Assembly: GCF_008326305.1 (NCBI RefSeq)
Contig: NZ_BIXY01000009.1
Coordinates: 51,569 to 115,568 of the forward strand
From: Dictyobacter arantiisoli
GTDB taxonomy: Bacteria; Chloroflexota; Ktedonobacteria; Ktedonobacterales; Ktedonobacteraceae
Direction: 5' to 3'
DNA length: 64,000 nt
Shown here: positions 55,439 through 64,000 of the stretch, one piece after another
Numbering within the stretch: the stretch's first letter is position 1
Layout of the letters: the number at the start of each line of letters is the position of its first letter
Position numbers and translations under genes: made by a program
The notes under the pieces: model-generated
Told to the model about the DNA's origin: nothing
The model's database searches: none
The model's input: only the letters and a program-made list of their open reading frames with translations

Positions 55439-58400
55439 ACCAGGCAAGGTTCTGGTGCTTGGTGCTGGTGCACTGAAAATTGGACAATCCGGCGAATTTG
55501 ACTATTCTGGATCACAAGCGCTAAAGGCCTTAAAAGAAGAGGGAATTGCGACCGTTCTGGTCAATCCCAATATTGCAACCATTCAGACATCGAAGGAGAT
55601 GGCGGATAAGGTCTACTTCCTTCCGGTCACACCCTTCTTTGTCGAAAAGATCATTGCGAAAGAGCGCCCGGATGGTATTCTGCTTGCCTTCGGTGGTCAA
55701 ACGGCTCTGAACTGCGGTATTGCTCTGCATCGCAATGGTGTGCTGGAAAAATATGACGTGCAAATTCTCGGCACACCTGTTTCAGCGATTATTCTGACCG
55801 AAGATCGACAGGCGTTCGCCGAACATCTGGGCAAGATTTCGATCCCCACGCCGCAGAGCCGCACCGCCGAGACATTGGCCGATGCACTGGTGATTGGGGA
55901 AGAGATTGGCTTTCCTGTCATGGTGCGCGCAGGTTTTGCTCTGGGAGGTCAGGGATCTGGCATTGCGAAAGATCGCGCGCACCTGGAGCATATTGTCAAT
56001 GGTGCTCTGGCCTTTGCGCCGCAGGTCTTGATCGAGCAATATCTGCACCACTATAAAGAGGTGGAATACGAGGTGGTACGTGATGCCTACGACAACTGTA
56101 TCACCGTCTGTAATATGGAAAATATGGACCCCCTGGGCATCCATACGGGTGAGTCTATCGTGATTGCGCCCAGCCAGACTCTGACCAATGCTGAATATCA
56201 TATGTTGCGTTCAGCCGCTGTAAAGATCGTGCGCAGCCTGGGCATTGTGGGCGAGTGTAACGTACAGTACGCTTTAAATCCAGAGACTTCACAGTATTCT
56301 GTGATCGAAGTGAATGCGCGTCTGTCGCGTAGCTCTGCTCTGGCAAGTAAGGCCACCGGCTATCCTCTGGCCTACGTGGCGGCGAAACTGGCGCTGGGTT
56401 ATGCTTTGACAGATATTACGAATCGTATTACAGGTGTCACGAGAGCATGCTTCGAGCCCAGTCTGGATTATGTGGTCGTAAAAATTCCACGTTGGGATCT
56501 GGATAAATTTAAAGGCGTTGATGAGACGATTGGCACCGGCATGAAGTCCGTTGGCGAGGTGATGGGAATTGGCCGTACCTTTGAAGAGGCCTATCAAAAA
56601 GCCATTCGCATGCTGGATCTGGATTTTGAAGGGGCGACCTCAGAAAAGATCTTTGCTCAAAGCAACGAATCAGTCGAAGAGGTGATTGGACGATATCTAT
56701 ATACGCCAACTCCGAAGCGTATGTTTGCCTTGCCTCTCTCAATGCGCAATGGTTATAGCCTTGAGCAGATCCATGAGATCACCGGCATCGACCTCTGGTT
56801 CTTGCAGCGTATCAAGCATGTGGTGGATCTTGAAGCCCAATTGCAGGCCAGTTCAACCTTAACTGAACCTTTCTTGAGGACATTAAAGCAGGCTGGCATT
56901 TCAGACAGGCGTATTGGTGAGCTTCTGGATCTGGATGAATTAGAGATACGGGCCATTCGTAAGCAGGCGGGTGTTGTGCCCAGCGTGTTCCAGATTGATA
57001 CTCTGGGTGCGGAATTTCCGTCTGAGACGAATTATCTCTATACCACCTACAATGGGCAGCATGATGATGTCACGCCCCTGGGTGAGGTTGGGGTAATTGT
57101 GATCGGCTCTGGCTCCTATCGGATTGGCTCTTCCGTCGAATTTGACTGGACCTCGGTGAGTACTGTAAAGGCCCTTCATAAATATCAGAAACGTTCAATC
57201 ATTATCAACTGTAATCCAGAGACTGTCTCGACCGATTATGATATCTCAAATCGCCTCTATTTTGAGGAATTGACATTTGAGCGCATCGCGGACATCTGCG
57301 AGTTTGAATCTCCCTCAGGGGTGATTGTTTCTGTCGGTGGGCAGACTCCAAACAATCGCGCTCGTGCCTTGCAGCAGTATGGGTTCCACTTATTGGGTAC
57401 CGATGCCAATGATATTGATCGTGCTGAAGATCGCAATAAGTTCTCGGCACTGCTTGACTCGTTGGATATCCGCCAGCCTGAATGGAATAGCTTTACCGAT
57501 CTGGCTGATCTAGAATTGTTTTCTGAGCGGGTTGGCTTCCCGGTGCTGGTACGCCCTTCTTATGTACTGTCGGGTAGCGCTATGAAGGTTTGTTATGACC
57601 AGCAGCAACTCGAACAATATGTTCAGGAGGCTGCTGCAGTCTCGCCGGAGCATCCCGTCACGGTCTCCAAATTTATGCGTCAGGTAAAGGAGATTGAGTT
57701 AGACGCGGTCGCGCAACGTGGTGAGGTCAAAGCCTTCGTTATCTCTGAGCATATCGAGAATGCGGGTGTCCACTCTGGCGATGCCACAATTGTCTTGCCC
57801 CCGCAGACCTTGAATCAAGAAACGATGGCCCGAATTGAAAAGGTTGGACGTGCGGTCGCGCAGGCCTTGCGGATCACTGGTCCCTTCAACATGCAGTTCC
57901 TGGCCAAAGATAATCAGGTCTATGTGATTGAAGTCAATCTGCGTGCCTCGCGCACCTTCCCTTTTATCTCGAAGATCACCGGCGTCAATTTCATCGAACT
58001 GTTTGTCGATGCCCTGTTCCAGGAGAATATTCCCGCAGTTAAGATACCAAAGCTGAACTTTACCGCCATCAAGGCACCACAGTTTTCCTTCTCACGCCTG
58101 ACTGGTGCTGATCCGGTCTTACGTGTGGAAATGGCATCGACTGGAGAGGTTGCCTGCTTTGGGGAAGATGTCGAAGAGGCCTATCTCAAAGCTATTCTGG
58201 CAACTGGCGGTTCCATTCCGAAAAAGGGTATCTTCATCAGTCTGGGTGGAGATGAGAAAAAGGCGAAATTCCTGGCGAGCGTTCGCTTATTAGCCTCATT
58301 GAATGTTCCACTCTATGCAACTGAAAAGACCAGCCAGTTTTTGCGTGAGCATGGTGTAGAAACCACGATGCTGTATAAAATACATGAAGAAAAATCACCG

Positions 58401-58637
58401 AACGTCCTGACTTACTTTGCGGATAACAAGATTGATCTGGCGATTAATATTGTTGAGGGTCATGTGCAGAAAGCCGTGGATGATGATTATGCGATGCGCC
58501 GCTATGCTGTTGATCATAACATCCACTTATTCACAAAACTAAAGCAAGCACGTCTCTTCATCAAAGCAGTGGTGGAGAAAGATCTGGCGACTATTCCCAT
58601 CAAGTCGTGGGATGAGTATCTAGATACATCATTGTAA
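55431..58637 (+). CDS. carB: Carbamoyl-phosphate synthase large subunit
   Basis: A 1,068-residue enzyme with the usual duplicated plan. The first half begins VLVLGAGALKIGQSGEFDYSGSQ, has ATP-grasp NVQYALNPETSQYSVIEVNARLSRSSALASKATGYPLA, and makes carboxyphosphate. The second half begins near residue 560 (VIGSGSYRIGSSVEFDW, INCNPETVSTDYD) and has FNMQFLAKDNQVYVIEVNLRASRTFPF, phosphorylating carbamate. The MGS-like allosteric domain ends it (GIFISLGGDEKKAKFLASV, DLAINIVEG). Full length without lesions. It feeds pyrB and arginine synthesis. Confidence 0.97.
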   Translation: MTKPGKVLVLGAGALKIGQSGEFDYSGSQALKALKEEGIATVLVNPNIATIQTSKEMADKVYFLPVTPFFVEKIIAKERPDGILLAFGGQTALNCGIALHRNGVLEKYDVQILGTPVSAIILTEDRQAFAEHLGKISIPTPQSRTAETLADALVIGEEIGFPVMVRAGFALGGQGSGIAKDRAHLEHIVNGALAFAPQVLIEQYLHHYKEVEYEVVRDAYDNCITVCNMENMDPLGIHTGESIVIAPSQTLTNAEYHMLRSAAVKIVRSLGIVGECNVQYALNPETSQYSVIEVNARLSRSSALASKATGYPLAYVAAKLALGYALTDITNRITGVTRACFEPSLDYVVVKIPRWDLDKFKGVDETIGTGMKSVGEVMGIGRTFEEAYQKAIRMLDLDFEGATSEKIFAQSNESVEEVIGRYLYTPTPKRMFALPLSMRNGYSLEQIHEITGIDLWFLQRIKHVVDLEAQLQASSTLTEPFLRTLKQAGISDRRIGELLDLDELEIRAIRKQAGVVPSVFQIDTLGAEFPSETNYLYTTYNGQHDDVTPLGEVGVIVIGSGSYRIGSSVEFDWTSVSTVKALHKYQKRSIIINCNPETVSTDYDISNRLYFEELTFERIADICEFESPSGVIVSVGGQTPNNRARALQQYGFHLLGTDANDIDRAEDRNKFSALLDSLDIRQPEWNSFTDLADLELFSERVGFPVLVRPSYVLSGSAMKVCYDQQQLEQYVQEAAAVSPEHPVTVSKFMRQVKEIELDAVAQRGEVKAFVISEHIENAGVHSGDATIVLPPQTLNQETMARIEKVGRAVAQALRITGPFNMQFLAKDNQVYVIEVNLRASRTFPFISKITGVNFIELFVDALFQENIPAVKIPKLNFTAIKAPQFSFSRLTGADPVLRVEMASTGEVACFGEDVEEAYLKAILATGGSIPKKGIFISLGGDEKKAKFLASVRLLASLNVPLYATEKTSQFLREHGVETTMLYKIHEEKSPNVLTYFADNKIDLAINIVEGHVQKAVDDDYAMRRYAVDHNIHLFTKLKQARLFIKAVVEKDLATIPIKSWDEYLDTSL

Positions 58638-58718
58638 TGGTACGGGTGATCATCGATCAGATCAATATGGAAAGAATGTTGGAGGTCCGCGAGAGTAGCG
58701 CATCTCCAGGAGTAACCC

Positions 58719-59393
58719 ATGGAACAAGGTACAACGCGTAAAAACGATCCAATGATTATGCAATTATTCGCGAATGTGAACGCGATCGTTGAAGATAGCC
58801 ATTTTGTGTACAGTTCTGGACGACATAGTTCAGTTTATGTGAACAAAGATGCTCTCTATCTGCATACGGGAGTGATTGCCAGATTGGCACAACTGATGGC
58901 TCAGCCTTATCAGGCTGATCAAATTGATGTTGTGGTCGGCCCGGTGATTGGAGGAGTCATCCTTTCACAGTGGGTGGCTTCCCATCTCAATCAACGTCGT
59001 ACTTCTGGAGAGACGCTGGCCGTTTTTGCGGAAAAGGGCAGCGATAGCCTGGATAAGCAGTTTGCTTTTAACCGTGGCTATGATCGTTATATAGCAGACA
59101 AGAACATCCTGGTTGTCGAGGATGTTCTTACCACCGGTGGTTCCGTTCATCAAGTTGTGGATCTGGTGCGACGCCATGGTGGCAACATGATTGGGATCAG
59201 TGCACTTTGCAATCGTGGCAATGTACAGCCTAAAGATGTGGGTGATGTCCCTATTCATTCACTGATTGAGTTGTCTCTGCAGACGTATAGTGAGACCGAA
59301 TGTCCTTTCTGTCAGCAGGACGTTCCGGTGAATACAGTACTTGGGAAGGGACGGGCTTTTCTGGCGCGTCAGAAAGCTCAGGCGCAATCCTAA
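58719..59393 (+). CDS. pyrE: Orotate phosphoribosyltransferase
   Basis: Converts orotate and PRPP to orotidine-5'-phosphate. The PRPP-binding loop is VLVVEDVLTTGGSVHQVV, the flexible part includes FAEKGSDSLDKQFAFNRGYD, and the N-terminus has FVYSSGRHSSVYVNKDALY. The length of 224 residues is normal. A C-terminal CPFCQQDVPVN (two Cys) is a small extra found in several OPRTases of this type. AGGAG is before ATG 58719. The 81-bp gap from carB contains an imperfect GGAG/CTCC hairpin but no terminator. Confidence 0.95.
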   Translation: MEQGTTRKNDPMIMQLFANVNAIVEDSHFVYSSGRHSSVYVNKDALYLHTGVIARLAQLMAQPYQADQIDVVVGPVIGGVILSQWVASHLNQRRTSGETLAVFAEKGSDSLDKQFAFNRGYDRYIADKNILVVEDVLTTGGSVHQVVDLVRRHGGNMIGISALCNRGNVQPKDVGDVPIHSLIELSLQTYSETECPFCQQDVPVNTVLGKGRAFLARQKAQAQS

Positions 59394-59488
59394 ATAGTGT
59401 TGCATAGCTGCAAGGTGTGGCTTTGTCGATCCGATGATGCTGACAAATAACGCCTTGCCGCTATGAGTAGCCAGGAGATAAGATTCTG

Positions 59489-60352
59489 ATGATCAAAGCG
59501 CAACCATTACAGCTAGCAACCTCTTTTCGCGCTCAACTTGAGCAGCGCTGGCAACGTGGTAATTTCGTCTGTGTCGGTTTAGATCCTGAATATGAGCGCT
59601 TACCAGTCAGCGTTAAAGAAGGGCGTACGCCAGAAGAGGCGCTGTACTTCTTTGCACGTGAAATCATTGATGCTACACATGATCTGGCCTGTGCCTATAA
59701 GCCAAACAGTGCTTTTTATGAGGCCCTGGGTGTTGCTGGCATGCGTGCTTTAGAGCGGATCGTGGCTTATTGTAAAGAGCACTATCCTGAAATCCCGGTG
59801 ATTTTGGATGCTAAACGTGCTGATATTGGCAATACCAATCATGGGTATATCACTGCCGCTTTTGATCTGATGCACGTGGATGCTATTACTGTACATCCTT
59901 ATCTGGGAAAGGAAGCATTGACACCATTTCTGAACCGCAAGGATAAAGGCGTGATCGTGCTGGCTAAAACCTCCAATCCTGGCTCTGGCGAGTTGCAGAA
60001 TTTACTGGTTGGAGAGGCTCAGGAGCCACTCTATCTGCTGGTTGCGCGCAACGTTGCGCAGCATTGGAATGAGCATGGCAATTGCGCGCTGGTAGTAGGA
60101 GCCACCTATCCTGAAGAACTGCGCAGGGTCCGTGAAGTAGTTGGTGACGTGCCACTGCTTATCCCTGGTATTGGCGCGCAGGGTGGTGATGTCGCAGCAA
60201 CCGTCCAGGCTGGTAAAGATAGCCGTGGCTGGGGAATGATAATCAACTCCTCGCGTGGTATTATTTATGCTTCATCGGGTGCTGATTTTGCGCAGGCAGC
60301 CAGAAAAGCGACCGAGGCACTGCATCTCGAAATCAACAGCCACCGTGCGTAA
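59489..60352 (+). CDS. pyrF: Orotidine-5'-phosphate decarboxylase, type 2
   Basis: Produces UMP from OMP, the last step of the pathway. The catalytic Asp-Lys-Asp tetrad is in ILDAKRADIGNTNHGY (near residue 100). The phosphate loop is represented by LIPGIGAQGGDVAATV and NSSRGIIYAS. At 287 residues and with GTNHGY-type context it is the longer type 2 (Mycobacterium-like) enzyme. It ends the operon, followed by a 21-bp stem hairpin. pyrC and pyrD are not in the window, so dihydroorotase and dihydroorotate dehydrogenase must be encoded elsewhere. Confidence 0.96.
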   Translation: MIKAQPLQLATSFRAQLEQRWQRGNFVCVGLDPEYERLPVSVKEGRTPEEALYFFAREIIDATHDLACAYKPNSAFYEALGVAGMRALERIVAYCKEHYPEIPVILDAKRADIGNTNHGYITAAFDLMHVDAITVHPYLGKEALTPFLNRKDKGVIVLAKTSNPGSGELQNLLVGEAQEPLYLLVARNVAQHWNEHGNCALVVGATYPEELRRVREVVGDVPLLIPGIGAQGGDVAATVQAGKDSRGWGMIINSSRGIIYASSGADFAQAARKATEALHLEINSHRA

Positions 60353-60379
60353 AACCAGCACGTCTCTATATTGGTAGCA

Positions 60380-60433
60380 AAAGAGCGAGGACGACATTCT
60401 TTTGTTATTTACAGAATGTCGTCCTCGCTCTTT
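60380..60433 (+). terminator. 21-bp perfect hairpin ending the pyr operon
   Basis: Arms 60380-60400 and 60413-60433 are exact reverse complements (21 bp) around a 12-nt loop; the 3' arm ends CTCTTTATTC. Located 28 bp after pyrF. Confidence 0.85.
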
Positions 60434-60489
60434 ATTCGTCATTTAAGAGAAAATGAAGAAATAGCAATAATATTGTATACTTCTACGCC

Positions 60490-60534
60490 AGAAGAGCGAG
60501 GGCAACAAGTGGGTAGGTTGCTTCTCGCTCTTCT
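60490..60534 (-). terminator. Hairpin ending the LLM oxidoreductase gene
   Basis: AGAAGAGCGAG...GCAAC (60490-60506) pairs with GTTGC...CTCGCTCTTCT (60517-60534) with a one-base bulge. It shares the AAGAGCGAGG core with the pyr terminator 110 bp away, on the other side of the convergent junction. Confidence 0.7.
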
Positions 60535-60559
60535 ATCGTATTTGGTGTAGCCTTTTAGA

Positions 60560-61420
60560 TTACGCGTTAGTGTTTGTCAGCGGCTCCACGATTTCTGTAA
60601 CGAGGCGGTGTACGATCCCGGCTGGATAGGGAGGACGCAGGTTAAGCACGATGTGATTTGCCCCGACGTTAATGAGCTTTTGTATTGCTTCGCGTGTCTC
60701 CTGAAGATTGTTGGGATTGATGACAATCTGGATCGAACGGGCAATTTCGGCGGGATTGCGACCAATGGCGGCACAATGCTCATCCAGAATGGCGCTTTTA
60801 TGTTTGAAGTCTTCAGGCGTGCCACCTGGGATATTCCAGATATTGGCGTATTTAGCGACAATGCGTAAGGTGAGTTTTTCGCCCCCGCCTCCTATGACAA
60901 AAGGTGGATAGGGCTTCTGTACTGGTTTCGGTTCGCAATACGCGTCTTTAATTTGATAATAGCGGCCCTCGAAGGTCGGCGCTGCCTCAGTCCACATGCG
61001 TTTAATAATTTCGCATGCCTCTTCCAGGCGTCGCAGGCGCTCGCCAGGCTTGTAGAGCGGAATACCATAAGCTTCATGTTCCGCCTCATTCCATCCGGCT
61101 CCGATTCCGAAGTCAAGTCGGCCTTTTGAGATAATATCGACAGTAGCCGCAATGTTGGCGAGTACGGCAGGATGGCGATAGGTATTGCCGGTAACCATTA
61201 AACCCAGACGAATCCGTTTGGTTACAGCGGCCAGCGCGGAGAGAACCGTCCAACCCTCCAGGCAGGGACCATTCAAGTCGCCTGAGAGCGGAAAGAAGTG
61301 ATCGAATAGCCAGGCGTGTTCCAGGGTAGGTTCCGCGTCAGCGTCTTGCCAGATAGACAGCATATCCTCATAGGTTGTCCACTGGGGAGCAGTTTTAATG
61401 CCAAAGCTGAGATGCGACAT
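60560..61420 (-). CDS. LLM-class (luciferase-like) flavin oxidoreductase, probably F420-dependent
   Basis: About 286 residues with the TIM-barrel of bacterial luciferase-like enzymes: HLSFGIKTAPQWTTYEDML, AWLFDHFFPL, RIRLGLMVTGNTYRHPAVLANIAATVDIISKGRLDFGIGAGWNEAEHEAYG, and the C-terminal VGANHIVLNLRPPYP. The RLDFGIGAGWNEAEH pattern is typical of F420-dependent members, common in Chloroflexota and Actinomycetota; FMN is the alternative cofactor. The substrate is unknown. ATG 61420 (MSHLSF) is preferred because AAGAGAG lies before it and the 61441 start has no SD. Confidence 0.88.
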   Translation of the reverse strand: MSHLSFGIKTAPQWTTYEDMLSIWQDADAEPTLEHAWLFDHFFPLSGDLNGPCLEGWTVLSALAAVTKRIRLGLMVTGNTYRHPAVLANIAATVDIISKGRLDFGIGAGWNEAEHEAYGIPLYKPGERLRRLEEACEIIKRMWTEAAPTFEGRYYQIKDAYCEPKPVQKPYPPFVIGGGGEKLTLRIVAKYANIWNIPGGTPEDFKHKSAILDEHCAAIGRNPAEIARSIQIVINPNNLQETREAIQKLINVGANHIVLNLRPPYPAGIVHRLVTEIVEPLTNTNA

Positions 61421-61524
61421 CGCAAAAATACTCTCTTTCATGTAGTAGGTACTATACGGATTCTGTTTTTAGTCTACCTCACATATCTACCACATGCAAG
61501 GATACATCTATTGGAGAAAAGAAA

Positions 61525-61549
61525 AGGCGAGACTATCGTAGTCTCGCCT
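61525..61549 (-). terminator. Intrinsic terminator of argS
   Basis: Perfect 11-bp stem AGGCGAGACTA/TAGTCTCGCCT with a 3-nt loop; on the minus strand it runs into TTTTCTTTTCT. It is 21 bp after the argS stop. Confidence 0.88.
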
Positions 61550-61570
61550 GAGTTTGTTTAAAATGCGAAC

Positions 61571-63649
61571 TTAGATACGTTCTAATGGTTTGAATCCAAG
61601 TACGCGTAAGACGTTACCCATAGTCTGGGTAGTAGCCTGCACCAGGAAGGCGCGAAATGCTTTTACCTGTTCATCAGTTTCTTTGAGCATGGGTGGTGTA
61701 TGCTCATAGAAGTCGCTAAAGTGTGCCGCCAGATCATAGGCATATGAAGCGAGCAGGGATGGAGCGAGTTGTTCAGTATACTCGGCCAGGCGGCGGGGAT
61801 AGACGTCGATGTGACGTAGCAGATCCCATTCGCTCTGCTCTAACTGTGCTGGTAGCTGCTCCAATCTGGCTGGAATCTCATAGCCAGCGTCCTGGAGACG
61901 GCGCAGAATGCTATTCGCACGGGCGTAAGCATACTGTAAGTAGACGCCTGTATCACCGTTAGGACGCAGTACGTCATCCATATCCAATGTAATGATCTGT
62001 TGTAGATTAAAGCGGATCATAAAGTAACGAATCGCAGAAGCAGCCAGCAAGGTAGCTGTCTCGGGCGGAAGGTCAGCTTTATTATCCTGTTTACGTACCT
62101 CTTGCATACGAGCAATAGCTGCATTGATGAGATCATCGGCCTTAATCTCGATACCTTTGCGCCCCGACATGGCATAATATTCGCGTCCATCGGAAGTATC
62201 AATGCCCAATTGTGCCGCTGTAGCAGCTGAAAGCGTCACGACTTCATAGGCCAGATGTTTCGAATTGTCGGCCTGTTCTTCGTAGCCCAGTCGGCGCAGG
62301 CTTTCATAGACAACCTGTTGCAGGTAGGACTGGCGTACGTCGATCACATTGATGACACGTTTGGCATGTCCAAATTTCGTAGTGGGAGCTTCATCGGTCA
62401 CAATTTGTAACTGAGGATCATGCGGCGTGCGCATCGTCCACAGCTTACGTCCATCGTATTGGATGCCCCAGGGGACGAAGTGGAAATCTACACCAAGTTG
62501 ATCGGCCAGACCAAATTTCCATAATTGGTACGCAATATCTTTCGCGGTATAGGTAGCCGTGCCATCACTACGGACCAGGATTTTATCGCTACTGCGGTCA
62601 CCTTCGTTGGTCTGGGTATCTCCATCGCCAAACGGCAGAATCCAGCAACCAGCGGCATGGCCTGTTTCGGGCTTTTCAAGTAGCCCGCGTGACTTCAGCA
62701 TCTCGAAAGTATGTTGCCAGAGACCTGCATGCAAAATGGCAGATTCCCATGGCAATATATCATAGGAGATATTGAGACGTGACATGGTCTTTAAATGTGC
62801 CTGTACAATTTTATGTGAAAGTTCAGCGGCCATCACTGGATAATTTGTGCCCGAGGCTGACTTTTCTCCATGCTCAATGGCATGGAGCACTTCTTTGCGC
62901 AGGTGGGCAGTCATCTGTCCCTGTTCGGTTTCTTTTTCGTCATAGATTTTGCTGACGGTCGTATAGACACGTGAGCAGTAGTAGTCAAATGACTCATCGG
63001 CTTGCTGCTCATTGCCGCCTGGAATATTTACCAGACCTTTTTTCAGCATCTCAAAGCCTACAACAACATCTGCCACCTGCACGCCGGAATCATCAATATA
63101 ATTGTCAGCTTCAACCTGGTAGCCCTGAGAGCGCAGCATACGTACAACAGTATCCCCGATACATGAGTTACGCAAATGACCAACGTGAGCTGCTTTGTTG
63201 CTATTAATATTTGTGTGCTCAACAATTACTTTCGTGCCAATGCCGAGTGTCTGCTGACCAAAATCAGCGCCCGCCTCAAGCACACGATCGATAATCTGTT
63301 GACCAACTACAGGGCGATTTAAACGGAAATTGAGATAGCCAGGCTTGGTGGCGGTGATTTCCTGAATGACTGCCTGTGAGTTTGCCTGGAGGATGGTTTG
63401 CATGGCCTCGGCAATTTTTAAAGGTGGTCGTTTGAGTTTGCCAGACCAGGCCATTACAGGGATAGAATAATCTCCGAAGCTGGCTTGTGCTGAGAGTCGT
63501 AGATCAATTGGTAATTGTGTCGCGTCTATACTGCTCTGTTCCTGTTCGAGATAGGTAGCGACCGCTTGTTGCATGATGCCGGTAATATAGGTATGTATAT
63601 CTTGCGGCGTTGAATCGGTCATAAATTGTGCCTCACTAGATACTGTCAT
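61571..63649 (-). CDS. argS: Arginyl-tRNA synthetase
   Basis: Class I synthetase that charges tRNA-Arg. The HIGH motif is HVGHLRNSCIGD (near residue 157), preceded by VIVEHTNINSNKAAH. The KMSKS position reads MSGRKGIEIKADDL, as in the ArgRS subgroup that lacks a canonical second Lys motif. The N-terminal Add-1 domain (residues 15-100) and the C-terminal DALR anticodon-binding domain (YLQYAYARANSILRRL to LRVLGFKPLERI) are complete. At 692 residues it is longer than the usual 560-590, because of insertions in the catalytic region. ATG 63649 has GAGAGG upstream; no T-box leader was found. Confidence 0.95.
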   Translation of the reverse strand: MTVSSEAQFMTDSTPQDIHTYITGIMQQAVATYLEQEQSSIDATQLPIDLRLSAQASFGDYSIPVMAWSGKLKRPPLKIAEAMQTILQANSQAVIQEITATKPGYLNFRLNRPVVGQQIIDRVLEAGADFGQQTLGIGTKVIVEHTNINSNKAAHVGHLRNSCIGDTVVRMLRSQGYQVEADNYIDDSGVQVADVVVGFEMLKKGLVNIPGGNEQQADESFDYYCSRVYTTVSKIYDEKETEQGQMTAHLRKEVLHAIEHGEKSASGTNYPVMAAELSHKIVQAHLKTMSRLNISYDILPWESAILHAGLWQHTFEMLKSRGLLEKPETGHAAGCWILPFGDGDTQTNEGDRSSDKILVRSDGTATYTAKDIAYQLWKFGLADQLGVDFHFVPWGIQYDGRKLWTMRTPHDPQLQIVTDEAPTTKFGHAKRVINVIDVRQSYLQQVVYESLRRLGYEEQADNSKHLAYEVVTLSAATAAQLGIDTSDGREYYAMSGRKGIEIKADDLINAAIARMQEVRKQDNKADLPPETATLLAASAIRYFMIRFNLQQIITLDMDDVLRPNGDTGVYLQYAYARANSILRRLQDAGYEIPARLEQLPAQLEQSEWDLLRHIDVYPRRLAEYTEQLAPSLLASYAYDLAAHFSDFYEHTPPMLKETDEQVKAFRAFLVQATTQTMGNVLRVLGFKPLERI

Positions 63650-63682
63650 CAATCCCTCTCTTCAACCTGGATGTTGCCCATT

Positions 63683-63711
63683 ACTATAGCGTAGGTTGTC
63701 TCTGTGGTCAA
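63683..63711 (-). promoter_or_regulatory. Sigma-70-type promoter of argS
   Basis: Reading the minus strand, TTGACC (63711-63706), 17 bp, TATAGT (63688-63683). Transcription would start near 63676, about 27 bp before the argS ATG, leaving a very short leader. Confidence 0.7.
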
Positions 63712-63810
63712 GCGCTGATGGGTACTGCATCCATTGTATACCGCAGGAATATCCTCTCCTTTAATCAATCTATGGGATACTGATGCCTCTCTACTCTCCA
63801 ATATGAAAGC

Positions 63811-63839
63811 GGGCTAACAGTTTCTGCTGTCTGTTACCC
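63811..63839. repeat. Small inverted repeat upstream of the transposase gene
   Basis: GGGCTAACAG (63811-63820) pairs with CTGTTACCC (63831-63839) with one bulged C. It lies about 70 bp before a transposase start and could belong to the end of the element, but the outer terminal inverted repeat of an insertion sequence cannot be recognised without the other end. Confidence 0.3.
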
Positions 63840-63911
63840 ACATTTTTGGAGTGAAGAAATGATAGAATAGAAGAAAGGAAAAATGAAGAAAAGAGAGAGA
63901 GAGAAGAAAAA

Positions 63912-64000
63912 ATGGAGCAAGAGCGCATACAAACCGCTGAACAGTGGGCCGTCCTGAACTATGGGACAGCATTGCTGGCTGATACACGACACACCGCCCG
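63912..64000 (+). mobile_element. IS4/Tn5-like transposase, 5' part (cut by the window edge)
   Basis: The frame from ATG 63912 stays open to the window end and reads MEQERIQTAEQWAVLNYG, then TALLADTRHTAR. The pattern EWA...FG.A.LGD.RR..R is the start of the DNA-binding domain of Tn5/IS4-family transposases; here LAD replaces LGD and RH replaces RR. A purine-rich stretch (GAAAGGAAAAATGAAGAAAAG) before it gives the SD. Only 29 residues are visible, so neither intactness nor subfamily can be judged. Confidence 0.65.

Noticed and set aside
63650..63911. T-box riboswitch before argS
   Set aside because: No AGGGTGGNACCGCG-type T-box sequence or stem I features on the minus strand; the promoter lies only about 27 bp from the start codon.

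Overview
The window looks like chromosomal DNA of a spore- or filament-forming Chloroflexota bacterium, most likely of the class Ktedonobacteria. This is an inference from gene content and style: a MurJ with a long disordered N-terminal tail, a form II (AYRGAGR-type) CO-dehydrogenase-like molybdenum hydroxylase cluster, an S53 sedolisin peptidase, large glycan-assembly membrane proteins, moderate GC, and long near-perfect hairpins behind most genes. No 16S rRNA gene or other phylogenetic marker is present to prove it.

Layout. 1-9.6 kb: oligoendopeptidase F, an unusual glycosyltransferase with a CysRS-like N-terminus, mannose-1-phosphate guanylyltransferase, MurJ, homoserine dehydrogenase, and a small protein that closely matches encapsulated ferritin (EncFtn) but has no encapsulin shell gene beside it. 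10-13 kb: a secreted S53 peptidase and an LCP-family (LytR-CpsA-Psr) cell-wall ligase. 13.2-21.9 kb: a minus-strand molybdenum-hydroxylase block (CoxS, CoxL, CoxM; then an M29 aminopeptidase; then a MoxR/CoxD ATPase, a CoxE VWA protein and two XdhC-type proteins). 22.2-24.1 kb: two lipoproteins (one with 13-residue repeats, one a cupredoxin) and tRNA-Glu(CTC). 24.2-27.1 kb: a GH65 disaccharide phosphorylase with beta-phosphoglucomutase, a two-step catabolic pair. 27.7-44 kb: two membrane proteins of unknown function and a minus-strand surface-glycan cluster (PMT-type glycosyltransferase, TPR membrane protein, HlyD-like adaptor, LPG-synthase-type flippase, epimerase, GT4, GT2, and a 900-residue membrane protein). 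44.5-49.6 kb: two tandem, paralogous Eco57I-type adenine methylases with no visible nuclease partner. 49.7-60.4 kb: an FKBP isomerase, then the pyrimidine region: a uracil/xanthine permease and pyrB-carA-carB-pyrE-pyrF. 60.5-63.7 kb: an LLM-type flavin oxidoreductase and arginyl-tRNA synthetase. 63.9-64 kb: the start of an IS4/Tn5-like transposase cut by the window edge.

The most interesting points are these. (1) Both the permease and the pyr operon have a good sigma-70-type promoter followed by a 250-320 nt leader containing an intrinsic terminator with a T-run. In each leader an open frame reads through the terminator, the arrangement of the E. coli pyrBI (pyrL) attenuator, and no PyrR-type loop was recognised. 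(2) The orphan EncFtn-like protein keeps every ferroxidase residue. (3) The paired orphan methylases are a candidate defence or epigenetic module. (4) Two consecutive multi-branched inverted repeats at 39.7-39.9 kb fit neither a simple terminator nor a gene. All identifications are from reading the sequence and family knowledge; no database search was run.
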